64,000 bases of DNA from Streptococcus infantis (GTDB lineage Bacteria > Bacillota > Bacilli > Lactobacillales > Streptococcaceae), in NCBI RefSeq assembly GCF_001579645.1, contig NZ_KQ970822.1, forward strand, positions 42,550-106,549, written 5' to 3'. The number at the start of each line of letters is the position of its first letter. The stretch's first letter is position 1. The translations under genes and the position numbers were made by a program. Positions 1 to 8,788 of this stretch are shown here, in pieces. Below the pieces are notes generated by a model. It did no database searches. It saw nothing but the letters and a program-made list of their open reading frames with translations, and was not told where the DNA came from.

Positions 1-1429
1 GACCGACATTATTGAGGAAGGTCAAGCGGTCCTTGATTTCTTTAAGAATTGGACGAGCAATAATGGCTTCGTTTTTTGAGAGGGTCAACTGATCAATAGC
101 TTCCAAATGGTCTGCGATGGAGAGGTCTGAAATTTCTCCGATATGGAGTCCTTTTTCTCCCCCTACTCGAACAGATAAGGCCTGGTCATTGAGGCGATAA
201 CCGTGACAGGTGCCACAAGTTAGCTCATTCATATAAAGGCGCATTTGTGTGCGGGTGTAGTCGCTATTGGTTTCATGGTAACGACGCTTGATATTCCTTA
301 TAACACCTTCAAAAGGAATGTCGATATCTCGAACTCCACCGAATTCATTTTCATAATGGAAATGGAATTCCTTACCATCTGAACCATAGAAAATGAGATG
401 CTTGTCCTCCTCCGACAAGGCCTCAAAAGGAGTATCCATGTCCACCCCAAAGGCTGTCATAGCTTGTTCCAGCATATTTGGATAATAGTTAGAAGAGATA
501 GGATTCCAAGGTGCTAAGGCTCCCTCACGAAGGGTCTTGCTAGCATCTGGTACGACTAAGTCCGTATCAACCTCTAGCTTGATCCCCAAACCATCACACT
601 CACTACAAGAACCAAACGGAGCATTGAAGGAGAAGAGACGAGGTTCTAGCTCTGGAACTGTAAATCCACAAACTGGACAAGCATAGTGTTCTGAAAAGAG
701 CATCTCTGAATCATCCATGGTATCGATAACTACATAACCTTCCGCAATACGAAGGGCTGCTTCAATCGAATCAAAGAGACGACTACGGATACCTTCCTTG
801 ATGATAATACGGTCTACCACCACATCGATGTTGTGTTGTTTATTCTTTTCAAGTTCAGGAACTTCGGTCACATCATAGACAACCCCATCAACACGGACAC
901 GAACGTAGCCATCCTTTTGAATCTTTTCAATCAGCGTCTTATGCTGCCCTTTTTTCTTACGAATGACAGGCGCTAAAATCTGCAAGCGCTGGCGTTCTGG
1001 CAATTCCAAAACCTTGTCTACAATCTGCTCTACAGACGAAGCCTTGATAGCCCCATGTCCGTTGATACAGTATGGTGTTCCTACACGAGCATAGAGGAGA
1101 CGGAGATAGTCGTTGATTTCCGTCGTTGTCCCAACCGTTGAGCGTGGATTTTTACTAGTCGTTTTCTGGTCAATGGAAATGGCAGGGCTAAGACCATCGA
1201 TAGAGTCCACATCTGGTTTCTCCATATTCCCTAAGAACTGACGAGCGTAGGCTGATAGACTCTCTACATAGCGACGTTGCCCTTCTGCATAAAGGGTATC
1301 AAAGGCAAGACTGGACTTGCCCGAACCCGACAGCCCCGTCACCACAACTAGCTTGTCACGTGGAATTTCCACATCTATATTTTTTAAATTATGGGCGCGT
1401 GCCCCATGGATGACAATCTTATCTTGCAT
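1..1429 (-). CDS. uvrA: Excinuclease ABC subunit A, N-terminal part (cut by window edge)
   Basis: UvrA is the damage-sensing ATPase of the UvrABC nucleotide-excision repair complex in the cytoplasm. About 476 N-terminal residues of a protein that is usually about 940 long are visible. Seen: the start [17 protein letters not shown], the first Walker A motif GLSGSGKS at residues 32-39, the CPVC/CSEC zinc-binding module and a later CGTCHGYRL segment. The gene runs off the left edge, so the ABC signature and second ATPase half are missing only because of the window boundary. An extended -10 element (TGgTATAAT) lies just upstream on the minus strand. It is divergent from corA. Confidence 0.97.
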   Translation of the reverse strand, partial: MQDKIVIHGARAHNLKNIDVEIPRDKLVVVTGLSGSGKSSLAFDTLYAEGQRRYVESLSAYARQFLGNMEKPDVDSIDGLSPAISIDQKTTSKNPRSTVGTTTEINDYLRLLYARVGTPYCINGHGAIKASSVEQIVDKVLELPERQRLQILAPVIRKKKGQHKTLIEKIQKDGYVRVRVDGVVYDVTEVPELEKNKQHNIDVVVDRIIIKEGIRSRLFDSIEAALRIAEGYVVIDTMDDSEMLFSEHYACPVCGFTVPELEPRLFSFNAPFGSCSECDGLGIKLEVDTDLVVPDASKTLREGALAPWNPISSNYYPNMLEQAMTAFGVDMDTPFEALSEEDKHLIFYGSDGKEFHFHYENEFGGVRDIDIPFEGVIRNIKRRYHETNSDYTRTQMRLYMNELTCGTCHGYRLNDQALSVRVGGEKGLHIGEISDLSIADHLEAIDQLTLSKNEAIIARPILKEIKDRLTFLNNVG

Positions 1430-1458
1430 GTTACTTCTTTCTAGTCCATTGTTGCTTT

Positions 1459-1470
1459 CCATTATACCAA
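1459..1470 (-). promoter_or_regulatory. uvrA extended -10 promoter
   Basis: On the minus strand TATAAT (complement of 1461-1466) is preceded by TGG, giving an extended -10 about 30 bases before the uvrA ATG. No good -35 is visible, which is usual for extended -10 promoters in streptococci. No LexA-like box was recognised. Confidence 0.5.
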
Positions 1471-1486
1471 AAAAAGTGAAATTCTA

Positions 1487-1516
1487 TTACCAAAAAAGCC
1501 GATTTTGTAGTATAAT
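1487..1516 (+). promoter_or_regulatory. corA promoter
   Basis: TTACCA (1487-1492), an 18-base spacer and TATAAT (1511-1516) point towards corA. Transcription from here would carry the whole BOX element in the 5' leader of corA. Confidence 0.5.
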
Positions 1517-1539
1517 AGTACGGTGTCAAAAATCACTTT

Positions 1540-1645
1540 ATACTCAATGAAAATCAAAGAGCAAACTAGGAAACTAGCTGCAGGCTGTACTTGAGTACGG
1601 CAAGGCGACGTTGACGCGGTTTGAATTTGATTTTCGAAGAGTATT
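1540..1645. repeat. BOX element (boxA-boxC type, no boxB)
   Basis: About 105 bases with imperfect terminal inverted repeats (TACTCAATGAAAATC at the left, GATTTTCGAAGAGTA at the right). It contains the CGGCAAGGCGAC core that the BOX-A1R rep-PCR primer targets. It has the boxC-like and boxA-like halves joined directly, without the intervening boxB. It sits between the corA promoter and the corA start, so it is predicted to be transcribed as part of the leader. Confidence 0.85.
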
Positions 1646-1677
1646 AACACAGAATAGATTAGGAAAGGATCGGAGAT

Positions 1678-2622
1678 ATGAAACAAGTCTTTCTCTCAAC
1701 GACAACTGAATTTAAAGAGATCGATACGCTCCAGCCGGGCACTTGGATCAATCTCGTCAATCCTACTCAAAGCGAATCGATGGAAATCGCCTCGGCCTTT
1801 GATATTGATATCGCCGATCTCCGTGCACCGCTCGATGCGGAAGAGATGTCACGTATCACCATCGAAGATGAGTACACCTTGATTATCGTAGACGTCCCAA
1901 TCACAGAGGAAAGAAACAACCAGACCTACTACGTGACCATTCCCTTGGGGATTATCCTCACAGAAGAGGCTATTATTACCACTTGTTTGGAGCCTCTACC
2001 ACTTCTTGATGTCTTTATCAATCGTAGGCTTCGAAATTTCTATACCTTCATGCGTTCGCGCTTCATCTTCCAAATCCTATACCGCAATGCGGAGATTTAC
2101 CTAACCGCCCTCCGTTCAATCGAACGTAAGAGTGAGCAGATTGAGAGTCAACTTCACAAATCTACTCGAAACGAAGAATTGATCGAACTCATGGAGTTGG
2201 AAAAGACCATCGTCTACTTCAAAGCTTCTCTGAAAACAAATGAGCGCGTGATTAAAAAATTGACCAGTGCGACTAGCAATATCAAGAAATACCTCGAAGA
2301 TGAAGACTTACTGGAAGATACCTTGATTGAAACGCAACAGGCCATCGAGATGGCGGATATCTATGGAAACGTCCTTCATTCTATGACAGAGACCTTTGCC
2401 TCTATCATTTCAAACAACCAGAACAATATCATGAAAACCTTGGCCCTCGTGACCATCGTTATGTCTGTGCCGACCATGATTTTCTCAGCCTACGGAATGA
2501 ACTTTAAGGATAATGAAATTCCTTTAAACGGAGAACCGCACGCTTTCTGGCTCATCGTCTTTATCGCCTTTGCTATGAGTGTTTCCCTCACTCTTTACCT
2601 CATCCATAAAAAATGGTTCTAA
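1678..2622 (+). CDS. corA: CorA-family divalent cation transporter
   Basis: 314 residues. CorA proteins are pentameric inner-membrane channels for Mg2+ (some for Co2+/Ni2+/Zn2+). Seen: a large acidic, helical cytoplasmic N-terminal domain, then two C-terminal membrane helices. The family signature GMN lies at residues 273-275, at the end of the first helix, followed by a short acidic loop (KDNEIPLNGEP) and the second helix. It ends in the basic tail HKKWF. The start follows an AAAGGATCGGAG ribosome-binding region. It is 12 bases ahead of the DUF1129 gene and probably co-transcribed with it. Substrate identity cannot be told from sequence. Confidence 0.93.
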   Translation: MKQVFLSTTTEFKEIDTLQPGTWINLVNPTQSESMEIASAFDIDIADLRAPLDAEEMSRITIEDEYTLIIVDVPITEERNNQTYYVTIPLGIILTEEAIITTCLEPLPLLDVFINRRLRNFYTFMRSRFIFQILYRNAEIYLTALRSIERKSEQIESQLHKSTRNEELIELMELEKTIVYFKASLKTNERVIKKLTSATSNIKKYLEDEDLLEDTLIETQQAIEMADIYGNVLHSMTETFASIISNNQNNIMKTLALVTIVMSVPTMIFSAYGMNFKDNEIPLNGEPHAFWLIVFIAFAMSVSLTLYLIHKKWF

Positions 2623-2634
2623 ACAGGAGTTATT

Positions 2635-3309
2635 ATGTCACAGATTGATTTAAAAGAATTAACAAAGAAAAACCAGGAATTTATCCATATTGCAACCCAG
2701 CAATTTCTCAAGGACGGCAAAACAGATGCTGAAATCAAGGCTATCCTTGAAGAAGTCATTCCTCATATCCTTGAAGAGCAACCAAAGGGAGTGACAGCAC
2801 GTTCTATCTACGGAGCACCAACTCACTGGGCTCATAGCTTCAGCGAAAAAGAGCAATACGAAAAAGAACATCCAAAAGAAAACGACGATCCAAAATTGAT
2901 GATGTTGGATTCAGCCCTTTTCATCACAGGATTATTTGCAGTAGTTAGCGCCTTGATGAGCTTCTTCTCAAACCAACCTGTGGCCTACGGATTGGTAACA
3001 CTTATCAGTGTAGGGGCCTTTGGTGGAGTTGCCTTTTACCTGCTCTACCACTTCATCTACCGCTACTACGGACCAGATACTGACCGTAGCCAACGCCCAC
3101 CATTCTGGAAATCACTTTTGGTTATGTTAGCAACCATGTTTGCCTGGGTCTTCATCCTCTTCTTGAGTAATTTCCTTCCACAAGCCATCAACATCAGCCT
3201 CCCACCACTTGTTTTATTGGTGATTGGAGGAGCTCTCCTTGCCCTACGTTTCTACCTCAAGAAACGTTTCAACATCAAGAGCGCAAGTGCAGGACCAGCT
3301 AGATATTAA
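2635..3309 (+). CDS. DUF1129 family membrane protein
   Basis: 224 residues. A charged helical N-terminal domain of about 90 residues precedes four hydrophobic segments (roughly 97-118, 124-146, 160-180, 188-206) and a basic C-terminus. This matches the DUF1129 family of low-GC Gram-positives, whose function is unknown. It follows corA by 12 bases with an ACAGGAG ribosome-binding site, so the two are probably one operon. A weak AAAAGC/GCTTTT hairpin near 3319 may end the transcript. Confidence 0.8.
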   Translation: MSQIDLKELTKKNQEFIHIATQQFLKDGKTDAEIKAILEEVIPHILEEQPKGVTARSIYGAPTHWAHSFSEKEQYEKEHPKENDDPKLMMLDSALFITGLFAVVSALMSFFSNQPVAYGLVTLISVGAFGGVAFYLLYHFIYRYYGPDTDRSQRPPFWKSLLVMLATMFAWVFILFLSNFLPQAINISLPPLVLLVIGGALLALRFYLKKRFNIKSASAGPARY

Positions 3310-3391
3310 GATAAATTCAAAAGCCCACATCGAGCGGTTGCTTTTTGCTTACTTTCTTGATCTAAAAGCCTTTTTCTGATTCTAATTCTTG

Positions 3392-3420
3392 TTGTTTCCC
3401 CTCATCTTTTGTGATAAAAT
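3392..3420 (+). promoter_or_regulatory. Promoter of LD-carboxypeptidase gene
   Basis: TTGTTT (3392-3397), a 17-base spacer and TAAAAT (3415-3420) with an upstream TGA giving an extended -10. It lies about 30 bases before the start codon. Confidence 0.55.
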
Positions 3421-3450
3421 AGGCTCAATCTATTTCTCGGAGGATAAGAT

Positions 3451-4506
3451 ATGGTTTCTACTATTGGTATTGTGAGCTTGTCTAGTGGCATTATCGGAGA
3501 GGACTTTGTGAAACACGAAGTGGACTTGGGTGTCCAACGTCTCAAGGACTTGGGACTCAAGCCTATCTTTTTACCTCATTCACTAAAAGGCTTAGACTTT
3601 GTAAAAGAACATCCTGAAGCTCGTGCAGAGGATTTGATTCAGGCCTTTTCTGATGATAGTATCGACATGATCCTATGCGCCATTGGTGGAGACGATACCT
3701 ACCGCTTACTACCTTATCTTTTTGAAAATGACCAACTACAAAAGGTTATCAAACAAAAAATTTTTCTTGGCTTCTCGGATACGACCATGAACCATCTCAT
3801 GTTGCATAAACTAGGAATCAAGACTTTTTACGGTCAATCATTTCTAGCAGACATTTGTGAATTAGACAAAGAAATGTTGCCATATAGCCTCCACTACTTT
3901 AAAGAATTGATTGAGACTGGAAAAATCTCAGAAATTCGCCCTAGTAACGTTTGGTATGAGGAACGGACTGATTTTAGTCCCAAGGCTCTGGGAACACCTC
4001 GTGTCAGTCATGTAAATAATGGTTTTGAGTTGTTACAAGGAACTGCCCAGTTCGAGGGGAAAATTCTCGGTGGTTGCCTCGAATCCCTCTACGATATCTT
4101 CGATAGCTCTCGGTACGCAGATAGCACAGACCTCTGCCAAAAATACAAACTTTTCCCTAACTTGTCAGACTGGGAAGGAAAAATCCTCTTGCTAGAAACA
4201 AGCGAAGAAAAGCCTGAGCCTGAAGAATTCAAAAAGATGTTGCGGACTTTAAAGAACACTGGTATATTCGAGATCATCAGTGGACTCCTGGTCGGAAAAC
4301 CTATGGATGAAACCTTCTATGACGACTATAAGGAAGCACTATTGGATATCATTGACAACAATATCCCGATTATCTATAATCTGAATGTTGGCCATGCCAC
4401 ACCAAGAGCCATTGTTCCCTTTGGAGTCCACGCGTATGTAGATGCAACGGAGCAAGTCATTCACTTTGACTATAACAAAGAAAGAGAGTGGGACAGAAAT
4501 CGGTAA
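3451..4506 (+). CDS. S66-family LD-carboxypeptidase (LdcA/MccF-like)
   Basis: 351 residues, the usual length for MccF-like S66 serine peptidases. These cleave peptide or peptidyl-nucleotide amide bonds: murein tetrapeptide for LdcA, microcin C-type nucleotides for MccF. Seen: the GGDD turn at 79-82, the nucleophile elbow GFSD with Ser109, a glutamate in LLLET (Glu249) and His315 in NVGHATP. Their spacing fits the Ser-Glu-His triad of the family. There is no signal peptide, so it is probably cytoplasmic. The start has a CGGAGGATAAG ribosome-binding site. The last codons (from 4488) are also the first arm of a structured repeat, so the C-terminal residues may be repeat-derived. Confidence 0.88.
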   Translation: MVSTIGIVSLSSGIIGEDFVKHEVDLGVQRLKDLGLKPIFLPHSLKGLDFVKEHPEARAEDLIQAFSDDSIDMILCAIGGDDTYRLLPYLFENDQLQKVIKQKIFLGFSDTTMNHLMLHKLGIKTFYGQSFLADICELDKEMLPYSLHYFKELIETGKISEIRPSNVWYEERTDFSPKALGTPRVSHVNNGFELLQGTAQFEGKILGGCLESLYDIFDSSRYADSTDLCQKYKLFPNLSDWEGKILLLETSEEKPEPEEFKKMLRTLKNTGIFEIISGLLVGKPMDETFYDDYKEALLDIIDNNIPIIYNLNVGHATPRAIVPFGVHAYVDATEQVIHFDYNKEREWDRNR

Positions 4507-4664
4507 TTCGTTAGAATTCGATTTCGTCGTCCCACCTCCGCACAGTTGAGTAGGGCTGTAAAAGCTGATGAAATCCGCGTAGTAGAGCCCACTCAACCAC
4601 TGCGTCTTGCTCGACAATCCATAGACAATTGAGAGGCTAGGACTTTTGTCCCAGCCTCTTTTTC
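4488..4664 (+). repeat. Three-hairpin structured repeat ending in a terminator
   Basis: Three successive stem-loops are visible. Hairpin 1 (4488-4535) pairs GTGGGAC and GAAATCG with CGATTTC and GTCCCAC. Hairpin 2 (4545-4597) pairs GTTGAGT and GGGCT with AGCCC and ACTCAAC, with an inner near-palindrome GCTGAT/ATCcGC. Hairpin 3 (4633-4658) pairs GAGGCTaGGAC with GTCCCAGCCTC and is followed by TTTTT, a good intrinsic terminator. I recall similar sequence recurring in mitis-group genomes. It is neither BOX nor RUP by sequence. Confidence 0.6.
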
Positions 4665-4688
4665 TCATTATTATTACTGGCATTTTCA

Positions 4689-5372
4689 TCACATACTACT
4701 GATAGCTAAAATGATCAAGGAGAGGCTATTCCCTAACATGTGAACAAATAGGGGATAGTAAATATTCTCCTTTTCTTTCACATAAATAATAGAAAAGGTA
4801 AGCCCACCACCTAGGTATCCGACTGCACCAATCCACTCTGATAAACTTACATTATGCATATGAGTTAGAGCAAAGACAAGTCCTACCAGAAAAATGCTTA
4901 GCCAAGTTGACAGTTTTTTCTGCAGGTGATGCAATAACAGTTGACGGAAAAAGAGCTCTTCCACCAAAGGTCCAATGATACAGGCGAAAACCGCTATCAG
5001 TATTGGTTGCTCTTGAAAGCTGCTTTGAATATTCGACTGATTTAGACCTTGTCCATCCAGTCCCAAAAACCGTCTCAACATCTCTGATACAAAGCCAAAG
5101 ACAACAGTCATCAGAATGAGAAAGAGCCAGCCTTTTAAAACGCCAAAGAAGAATTTTCTCTTAGTTTTTCTAATCTCATTCCATTGTTGGATTAATTTAT
5201 CCTTGAACAAGAAAGAGCCATATAGAGCTAATACTACATAGACTAGATATTCTAGATAATTCGCAATGGCAGATGGCATCACAGAAGCCAGCAATTTATC
5301 ACCATCAAACACAAAAAGAACTGTATAGAGAATCGAAAAAATCAGAATTCCCTTATATTTGTTAGACATCAT
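4689..5372 (-). CDS. CPBP family intramembrane glutamic protease
   Basis: 227 residues with about six to eight hydrophobic segments. Seen: the CPBP (Rce1/Abi-like) motifs EELFFRQ (EExxxR) and FALTHMHN (FxxxH), plus a late HMLGNS segment. Family members are membrane-embedded proteases. In Gram-positives some process or confer immunity to peptides, while many have no known substrate. The start ATG overlaps the tag stop codon (ATGA), so it is translationally coupled to tag in the ruvA-tag operon. No peptide gene is next to this copy, unlike the array near 44-48 kb. Confidence 0.88.
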   Translation of the reverse strand: MMSNKYKGILIFSILYTVLFVFDGDKLLASVMPSAIANYLEYLVYVVLALYGSFLFKDKLIQQWNEIRKTKRKFFFGVLKGWLFLILMTVVFGFVSEMLRRFLGLDGQGLNQSNIQSSFQEQPILIAVFACIIGPLVEELFFRQLLLHHLQKKLSTWLSIFLVGLVFALTHMHNVSLSEWIGAVGYLGGGLTFSIIYVKEKENIYYPLFVHMLGNSLSLIILAISSM

Positions 5373-5932
5373 TTAAGACCCTTCCATTCACAATCATTCT
5401 CATGGTCATCAACCAACCCTGCAGCCTGTAGAAAGGACAAAACAGCGACTGGTCCAGTAAACTTAAAGCCTCGTTTTTTGAGTTCCTTGGATAATGTCTC
5501 AGATAAGGCCGTCTTGGCAGGGGCTTGGGCATAGTCAGGAACATCATTGGTGATGGTTTTACCATCTACAAAAGACCAGAGATAGGCATCAAAAGTTCCG
5601 AATTCTGCCTGAACTTGTAGAAAGGCCTGGGCGTTGGCACGTGTCGCAAATATCTTGGCACGGTTGCGAATGATGGCCGGATTATCCATCAAAGCTTCCA
5701 ATTCTTCATCAGTCATGTCCGCAACATCTTGAACTTGATAGTCATGAAAAGCTTCCCGAAAGGCTTGTCGTTTATTGAGCACCGTTTCCCAAGATAGTCC
5801 AGCCTGATAGGTTTCCATGCAAAGCAACTCAAAAAGAGCTTGGTCATCATGGAGAGGTTGCCCCCACTCTTCATCGTGGTAGGCTACATACAGAGGGTTG
5901 TTCATTTTAACCCAGCCACAGCGTTTTGGCAT
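5369..5932 (-). CDS. tag: DNA-3-methyladenine glycosylase I
   Basis: 187 residues, the normal length. Tag removes 3-methyladenine from alkylated DNA in base-excision repair. Seen: the N-terminal MPKRCGWVK with Cys5 and YHDEEWG with His19, and the C-terminal DDHENDCEW with His177 and Cys181. Together these make the family's structural zinc site. The LLCMETYQAGLSW segment contains the conserved glutamate region. It follows ruvA by only 9 bases and overlaps the CPBP gene, forming a repair operon on the minus strand. Confidence 0.96.
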   Translation of the reverse strand: MPKRCGWVKMNNPLYVAYHDEEWGQPLHDDQALFELLCMETYQAGLSWETVLNKRQAFREAFHDYQVQDVADMTDEELEALMDNPAIIRNRAKIFATRANAQAFLQVQAEFGTFDAYLWSFVDGKTITNDVPDYAQAPAKTALSETLSKELKKRGFKFTGPVAVLSFLQAAGLVDDHENDCEWKGLK

Positions 5933-5941
5933 AGAAATCTC

Positions 5942-6535
5942 CTATTTCACCAACATCTTAAGGGCCGACTTGATATAATTCTCTGCTGTATCTGTCGTTC
6001 CTTCAAAGAATTTCTTAATTTTCTTGAGCTCTGTTGCCTTGTAGCCCAGTGCCAACATGGCTTCCATAGCCTCTTCCAGTTCTTGGTTGTCACTGCTAGA
6101 TGGAGCTGTAGTCTTAGCAGGGAGATCATCTCCTGCCACAACCACCTTACCTTCTAGGTCCAGAACCATCTGTTGGGCTGTTTTTTTGCCAATCTTCGGA
6201 AACTTGGTCAAGTAGGTAATGTTCTTGGTCTCGATAGCTTGGACGAGGCCAGCATTGTCATCAGCTGCAATGATAGCCAGAGCAGAAACAGGGCCAATGC
6301 CAGAGACCGAAATCAAGCTGAGAAAGAGCTTTTTCTCGTCTTCTGAACGAAAGCCGTAAAGCAGATGAGCATCTTCGCGGACAACTTGATGCACATAGAT
6401 TTGCGCTTCTTGATTGACTTGTCCTGAGTAAGCATAAGGGTTAGCTACATGCAGAATGTAGCCGATACCGTTAACTTCTAGAACGATGTATTTAGCAGTA
6501 ATTTTGGTAATAATACCCTTTAGATATTCGTACAT
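5942..6535 (-). CDS. ruvA: Holliday junction branch-migration protein RuvA
   Basis: 197 residues, typical for RuvA. It binds four-way junctions as a tetramer and loads the RuvB helicase. Seen: N-terminal OB-fold ([20 protein letters not shown]), two helix-hairpin-helix stretches ([13 protein letters not shown] and [13 protein letters not shown]) and the C-terminal domain III helices that contact RuvB. It is separated from mutL only by a BOX element. In S. pneumoniae, as I remember it, a riboflavin operon lies at this junction; it is absent here. Confidence 0.97.
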   Translation of the reverse strand: MYEYLKGIITKITAKYIVLEVNGIGYILHVANPYAYSGQVNQEAQIYVHQVVREDAHLLYGFRSEDEKKLFLSLISVSGIGPVSALAIIAADDNAGLVQAIETKNITYLTKFPKIGKKTAQQMVLDLEGKVVVAGDDLPAKTTAPSSSDNQELEEAMEAMLALGYKATELKKIKKFFEGTTDTAENYIKSALKMLVK

Positions 6536-6551
6536 AATTTTCCCTTCAATT

Positions 6552-6657
6552 TATACTCAATGAAAATCAAATCTAAACTAGGAAGTTAACCGTAGGCATA
6601 ACTTTAGTTAGGCAAGGTAAAGCTGACGAGGTTTAGAGAGATTTTCGAAGAGTATTA
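6552..6657. repeat. BOX-type element (degenerate boxA-boxC) between ruvA and mutL
   Basis: Same ends as the copy at 1540 (TATACTCAATGAAAATCAAA at the left, AGATTTTCGAAGAGTATTA at the right) and the same overall length, but a more diverged centre (GGCAAGGTAAAGCTGACGAGG). It fills the whole ruvA-mutL gap. The mutL stop codon (complement of 6655-6657) lies in its last bases. Confidence 0.8.
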
Positions 6658-8604
6658 GTATTTACCTAGTTCTCGTAGGCTAGTGTGATTTTCCTGAATG
6701 CGACGGAACATCTTTTCCATGTCTGACTTGGTAAAGTGGACCAAAACAGGACGTCCGTGCGGACAGTTGTATGGGTTGTCACATTGAGAGAGCTGATAGA
6801 GGAGTTGTCTAGCTGAGTGGTCATCGATACGATGATTGGCCTTGATGGAACGCTTGCAGGACATCATAATCGCCAGCTCTGCTCGGTATTTCTTGATCGA
6901 AACTTCCTTAGTCAAAAGGAGCATATCACACATCTCATAGATACCAGACTCGATTTCCTCTTCTGCCATCCAAATCGGATGTTCCCGTAGGATAAATTGA
7001 TTCTCTCCGTACTCTGATAGAAAGACACCAACTTCCTCTAAGAGATACATTCTTTCCTTGAGACGAAGGGCATCATCTGCAGGAAATTCAAAGATATAAG
7101 GCACTAGGAGTTGCTGCTGGCTCTGGTCAACATTGCCAATGCTCTCACGGTACTCCTCATACTTAACCCGTTCCTGAGCTGCGTGTTGATCTATGATGTA
7201 AAGTCCATCTCGACCTTGGGCAAAGAGATAAGTTCCGTGCATTTGCCCGAAAAATTCCAACTCTGGGAAACTCGAAGATTCTTCTCGTTCTAGCTTATCA
7301 TAGGCCTTATCCAGACTAGCTAGATCTAACTCTGGATGGTCCAGTTGGTCGTAGCTGACAGGCTTTCTCTCTGCAAAATGCAGTTTGGCTGGTTTGGTTA
7401 TCTGGTCTAAGGCTTCCTTAGCAAAGAGGTTCAAATCCTGCTTCTCTTCTGTTAAGTTTACCTGATGGTCTGCTACCTCAGCTTGAGTCGGTCTTGTCGG
7501 TTCACTTTTTTCATAGTAGAGCGTATTTTCTCTCAGTGGCAAAGTCGTTTGCTCTACTTTTTCACGATTGCGTACGGTAGATTTGGCAAGATTTTCCAAG
7601 GCGTCTGGAATCAAAGTCTGTTCCTTGAGACTCTTTGCGATAGCTTCTGAAACCAGCGCCATCAGCTCTCTTTCCTTGGAAATCCGCACTTCTTGCTTGG
7701 TTGGATGCACATTGACATCTGCTAGATAAGGATCGATATGAATGTGAATAACGGCTAGTGGAAAACGCCCCACCATGAGCTTACTACCATAGCCATCTAA
7801 AATAGCTCGATTGAGTAGGAAGTTTTTGATATAACGGCCATTGATAAAAAGGCTGATGTAGTTGCGATTAGCACGTGTTAATTCAGGCAATGAGACAAAG
7901 CCTGAAATTTCAAAATCTAGGTCCGAATTTTCAATCTCAACCATCTTTTTGGCACTGGCTAAACCATAGATTCCAGCAATGGCTTGGCGCAGTTGACCCG
8001 TACCAGCTGTTCGTGTCATTTCCTTGCCATCACTAATCAGGCTAAAGGAAATCTCAGGGTGGGCCAAGCCTAGACGGTTAACGATATCGATGATATGAGA
8101 CAACTCCGCCTGCTGGCTCTTCATATACTTGAGACGAGCTGGTGTGTTGAAAAAGAGATCCTCCACACAAATCTTGGTCCCAACAGGACTGGTCGCAGGG
8201 ATGATTTCTTCAACTTCTCCCCCACGAGCCACTAGCTTGGTCCCGTGACTTGCTCCATCCACTGCTGTCAAAAGAGTCAGTACACTAACAGATGCGATAG
8301 AAGGCAGAGCTTCACCACGAAAACCAAGTGTTCGAATCCGAAAAAGATCCGCTTGATTCTTAATCTTACTAGTAGCATGACGGCGGAGAGCCAACTCGAC
8401 TTCATCGTGGGCAATCCCGTGACCATTATCGGTAATTTGGATTTTCTTAAGGCCAGCTTCTTCAATTTCAACGATAATCTGGCTTGAGCCAGCATCGATA
8501 GCATTTTCAACCAACTCTTTAACAACGCTAGCAGGACGCTCGATAACTTCTCCTGCTGCGATCTGGTTGGCCAATACTTCTGGCAATTCAATAATATGAG
8601 ACAT
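6655..8604 (-). CDS. mutL: DNA mismatch repair protein MutL (HexB)
   Basis: 649 residues, matching streptococcal HexB/MutL. It couples mismatch recognition by MutS to strand removal. Seen: the GHKL ATPase motifs [10 protein letters not shown] (30-39), DNGHGI and [12 protein letters not shown], a variable linker around 340-440, and a C-terminal domain with the endonuclease motif [13 protein letters not shown] from residue 472. [10 protein letters not shown] and CPHGRP near the end are the companion metal-site motifs. The DQHA motif implies nicking activity, unlike E. coli MutL. The stop codon lies inside the adjacent BOX element. It is divergent from tyrS. Confidence 0.97.
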   Translation of the reverse strand: MSHIIELPEVLANQIAAGEVIERPASVVKELVENAIDAGSSQIIVEIEEAGLKKIQITDNGHGIAHDEVELALRRHATSKIKNQADLFRIRTLGFRGEALPSIASVSVLTLLTAVDGASHGTKLVARGGEVEEIIPATSPVGTKICVEDLFFNTPARLKYMKSQQAELSHIIDIVNRLGLAHPEISFSLISDGKEMTRTAGTGQLRQAIAGIYGLASAKKMVEIENSDLDFEISGFVSLPELTRANRNYISLFINGRYIKNFLLNRAILDGYGSKLMVGRFPLAVIHIHIDPYLADVNVHPTKQEVRISKERELMALVSEAIAKSLKEQTLIPDALENLAKSTVRNREKVEQTTLPLRENTLYYEKSEPTRPTQAEVADHQVNLTEEKQDLNLFAKEALDQITKPAKLHFAERKPVSYDQLDHPELDLASLDKAYDKLEREESSSFPELEFFGQMHGTYLFAQGRDGLYIIDQHAAQERVKYEEYRESIGNVDQSQQQLLVPYIFEFPADDALRLKERMYLLEEVGVFLSEYGENQFILREHPIWMAEEEIESGIYEMCDMLLLTKEVSIKKYRAELAIMMSCKRSIKANHRIDDHSARQLLYQLSQCDNPYNCPHGRPVLVHFTKSDMEKMFRRIQENHTSLRELGKY

Positions 8605-8743
8605 CTTTCAGCCCCTTTCTTAACGATTTTTATTCTATTTCTTTGAAAATATGCTAGTGCTATTATACCATATTTCACTCGTTTCCAAAAAAGTCCGAGT
8701 AGCAACTTTCTTCCCGATTTTACTAGGTTATTTACCAAGTTTG

Positions 8744-8752
8744 TGGTACAAT
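8744..8752 (+). promoter_or_regulatory. tyrS extended -10 promoter
   Basis: TGGTACAAT (8744-8752) is an extended -10 about 36 bases before the tyrS start. No consensus -35 and no T-box leader are visible in the 184-base mutL-tyrS gap. Confidence 0.5.
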
Positions 8753-8788
8753 AGGTAGAAACAATATTTTATAAAGGAGAAAAGACAC

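Noticed and set aside
1317..1550. Plus-strand open frame of 77 codons
   Set aside because: It lies antisense to uvrA and across the intergenic promoter region, with no ribosome-binding site; a shadow of uvrA.
1540..1645. RUP element instead of BOX
   Set aside because: The repeat contains the BOX-A1R core GGCAAGGCGAC and the BOX ends; it does not look like the IS630-related RUP.
1462..1686. Minus-strand frame of 74 codons across the BOX element
   Set aside because: Mostly repeat sequence and promoter; no family resemblance or ribosome-binding site.
4339..4692. Minus-strand frame of 117 codons
   Set aside because: Antisense to the LD-carboxypeptidase end and across the three-hairpin repeat; no coding features.
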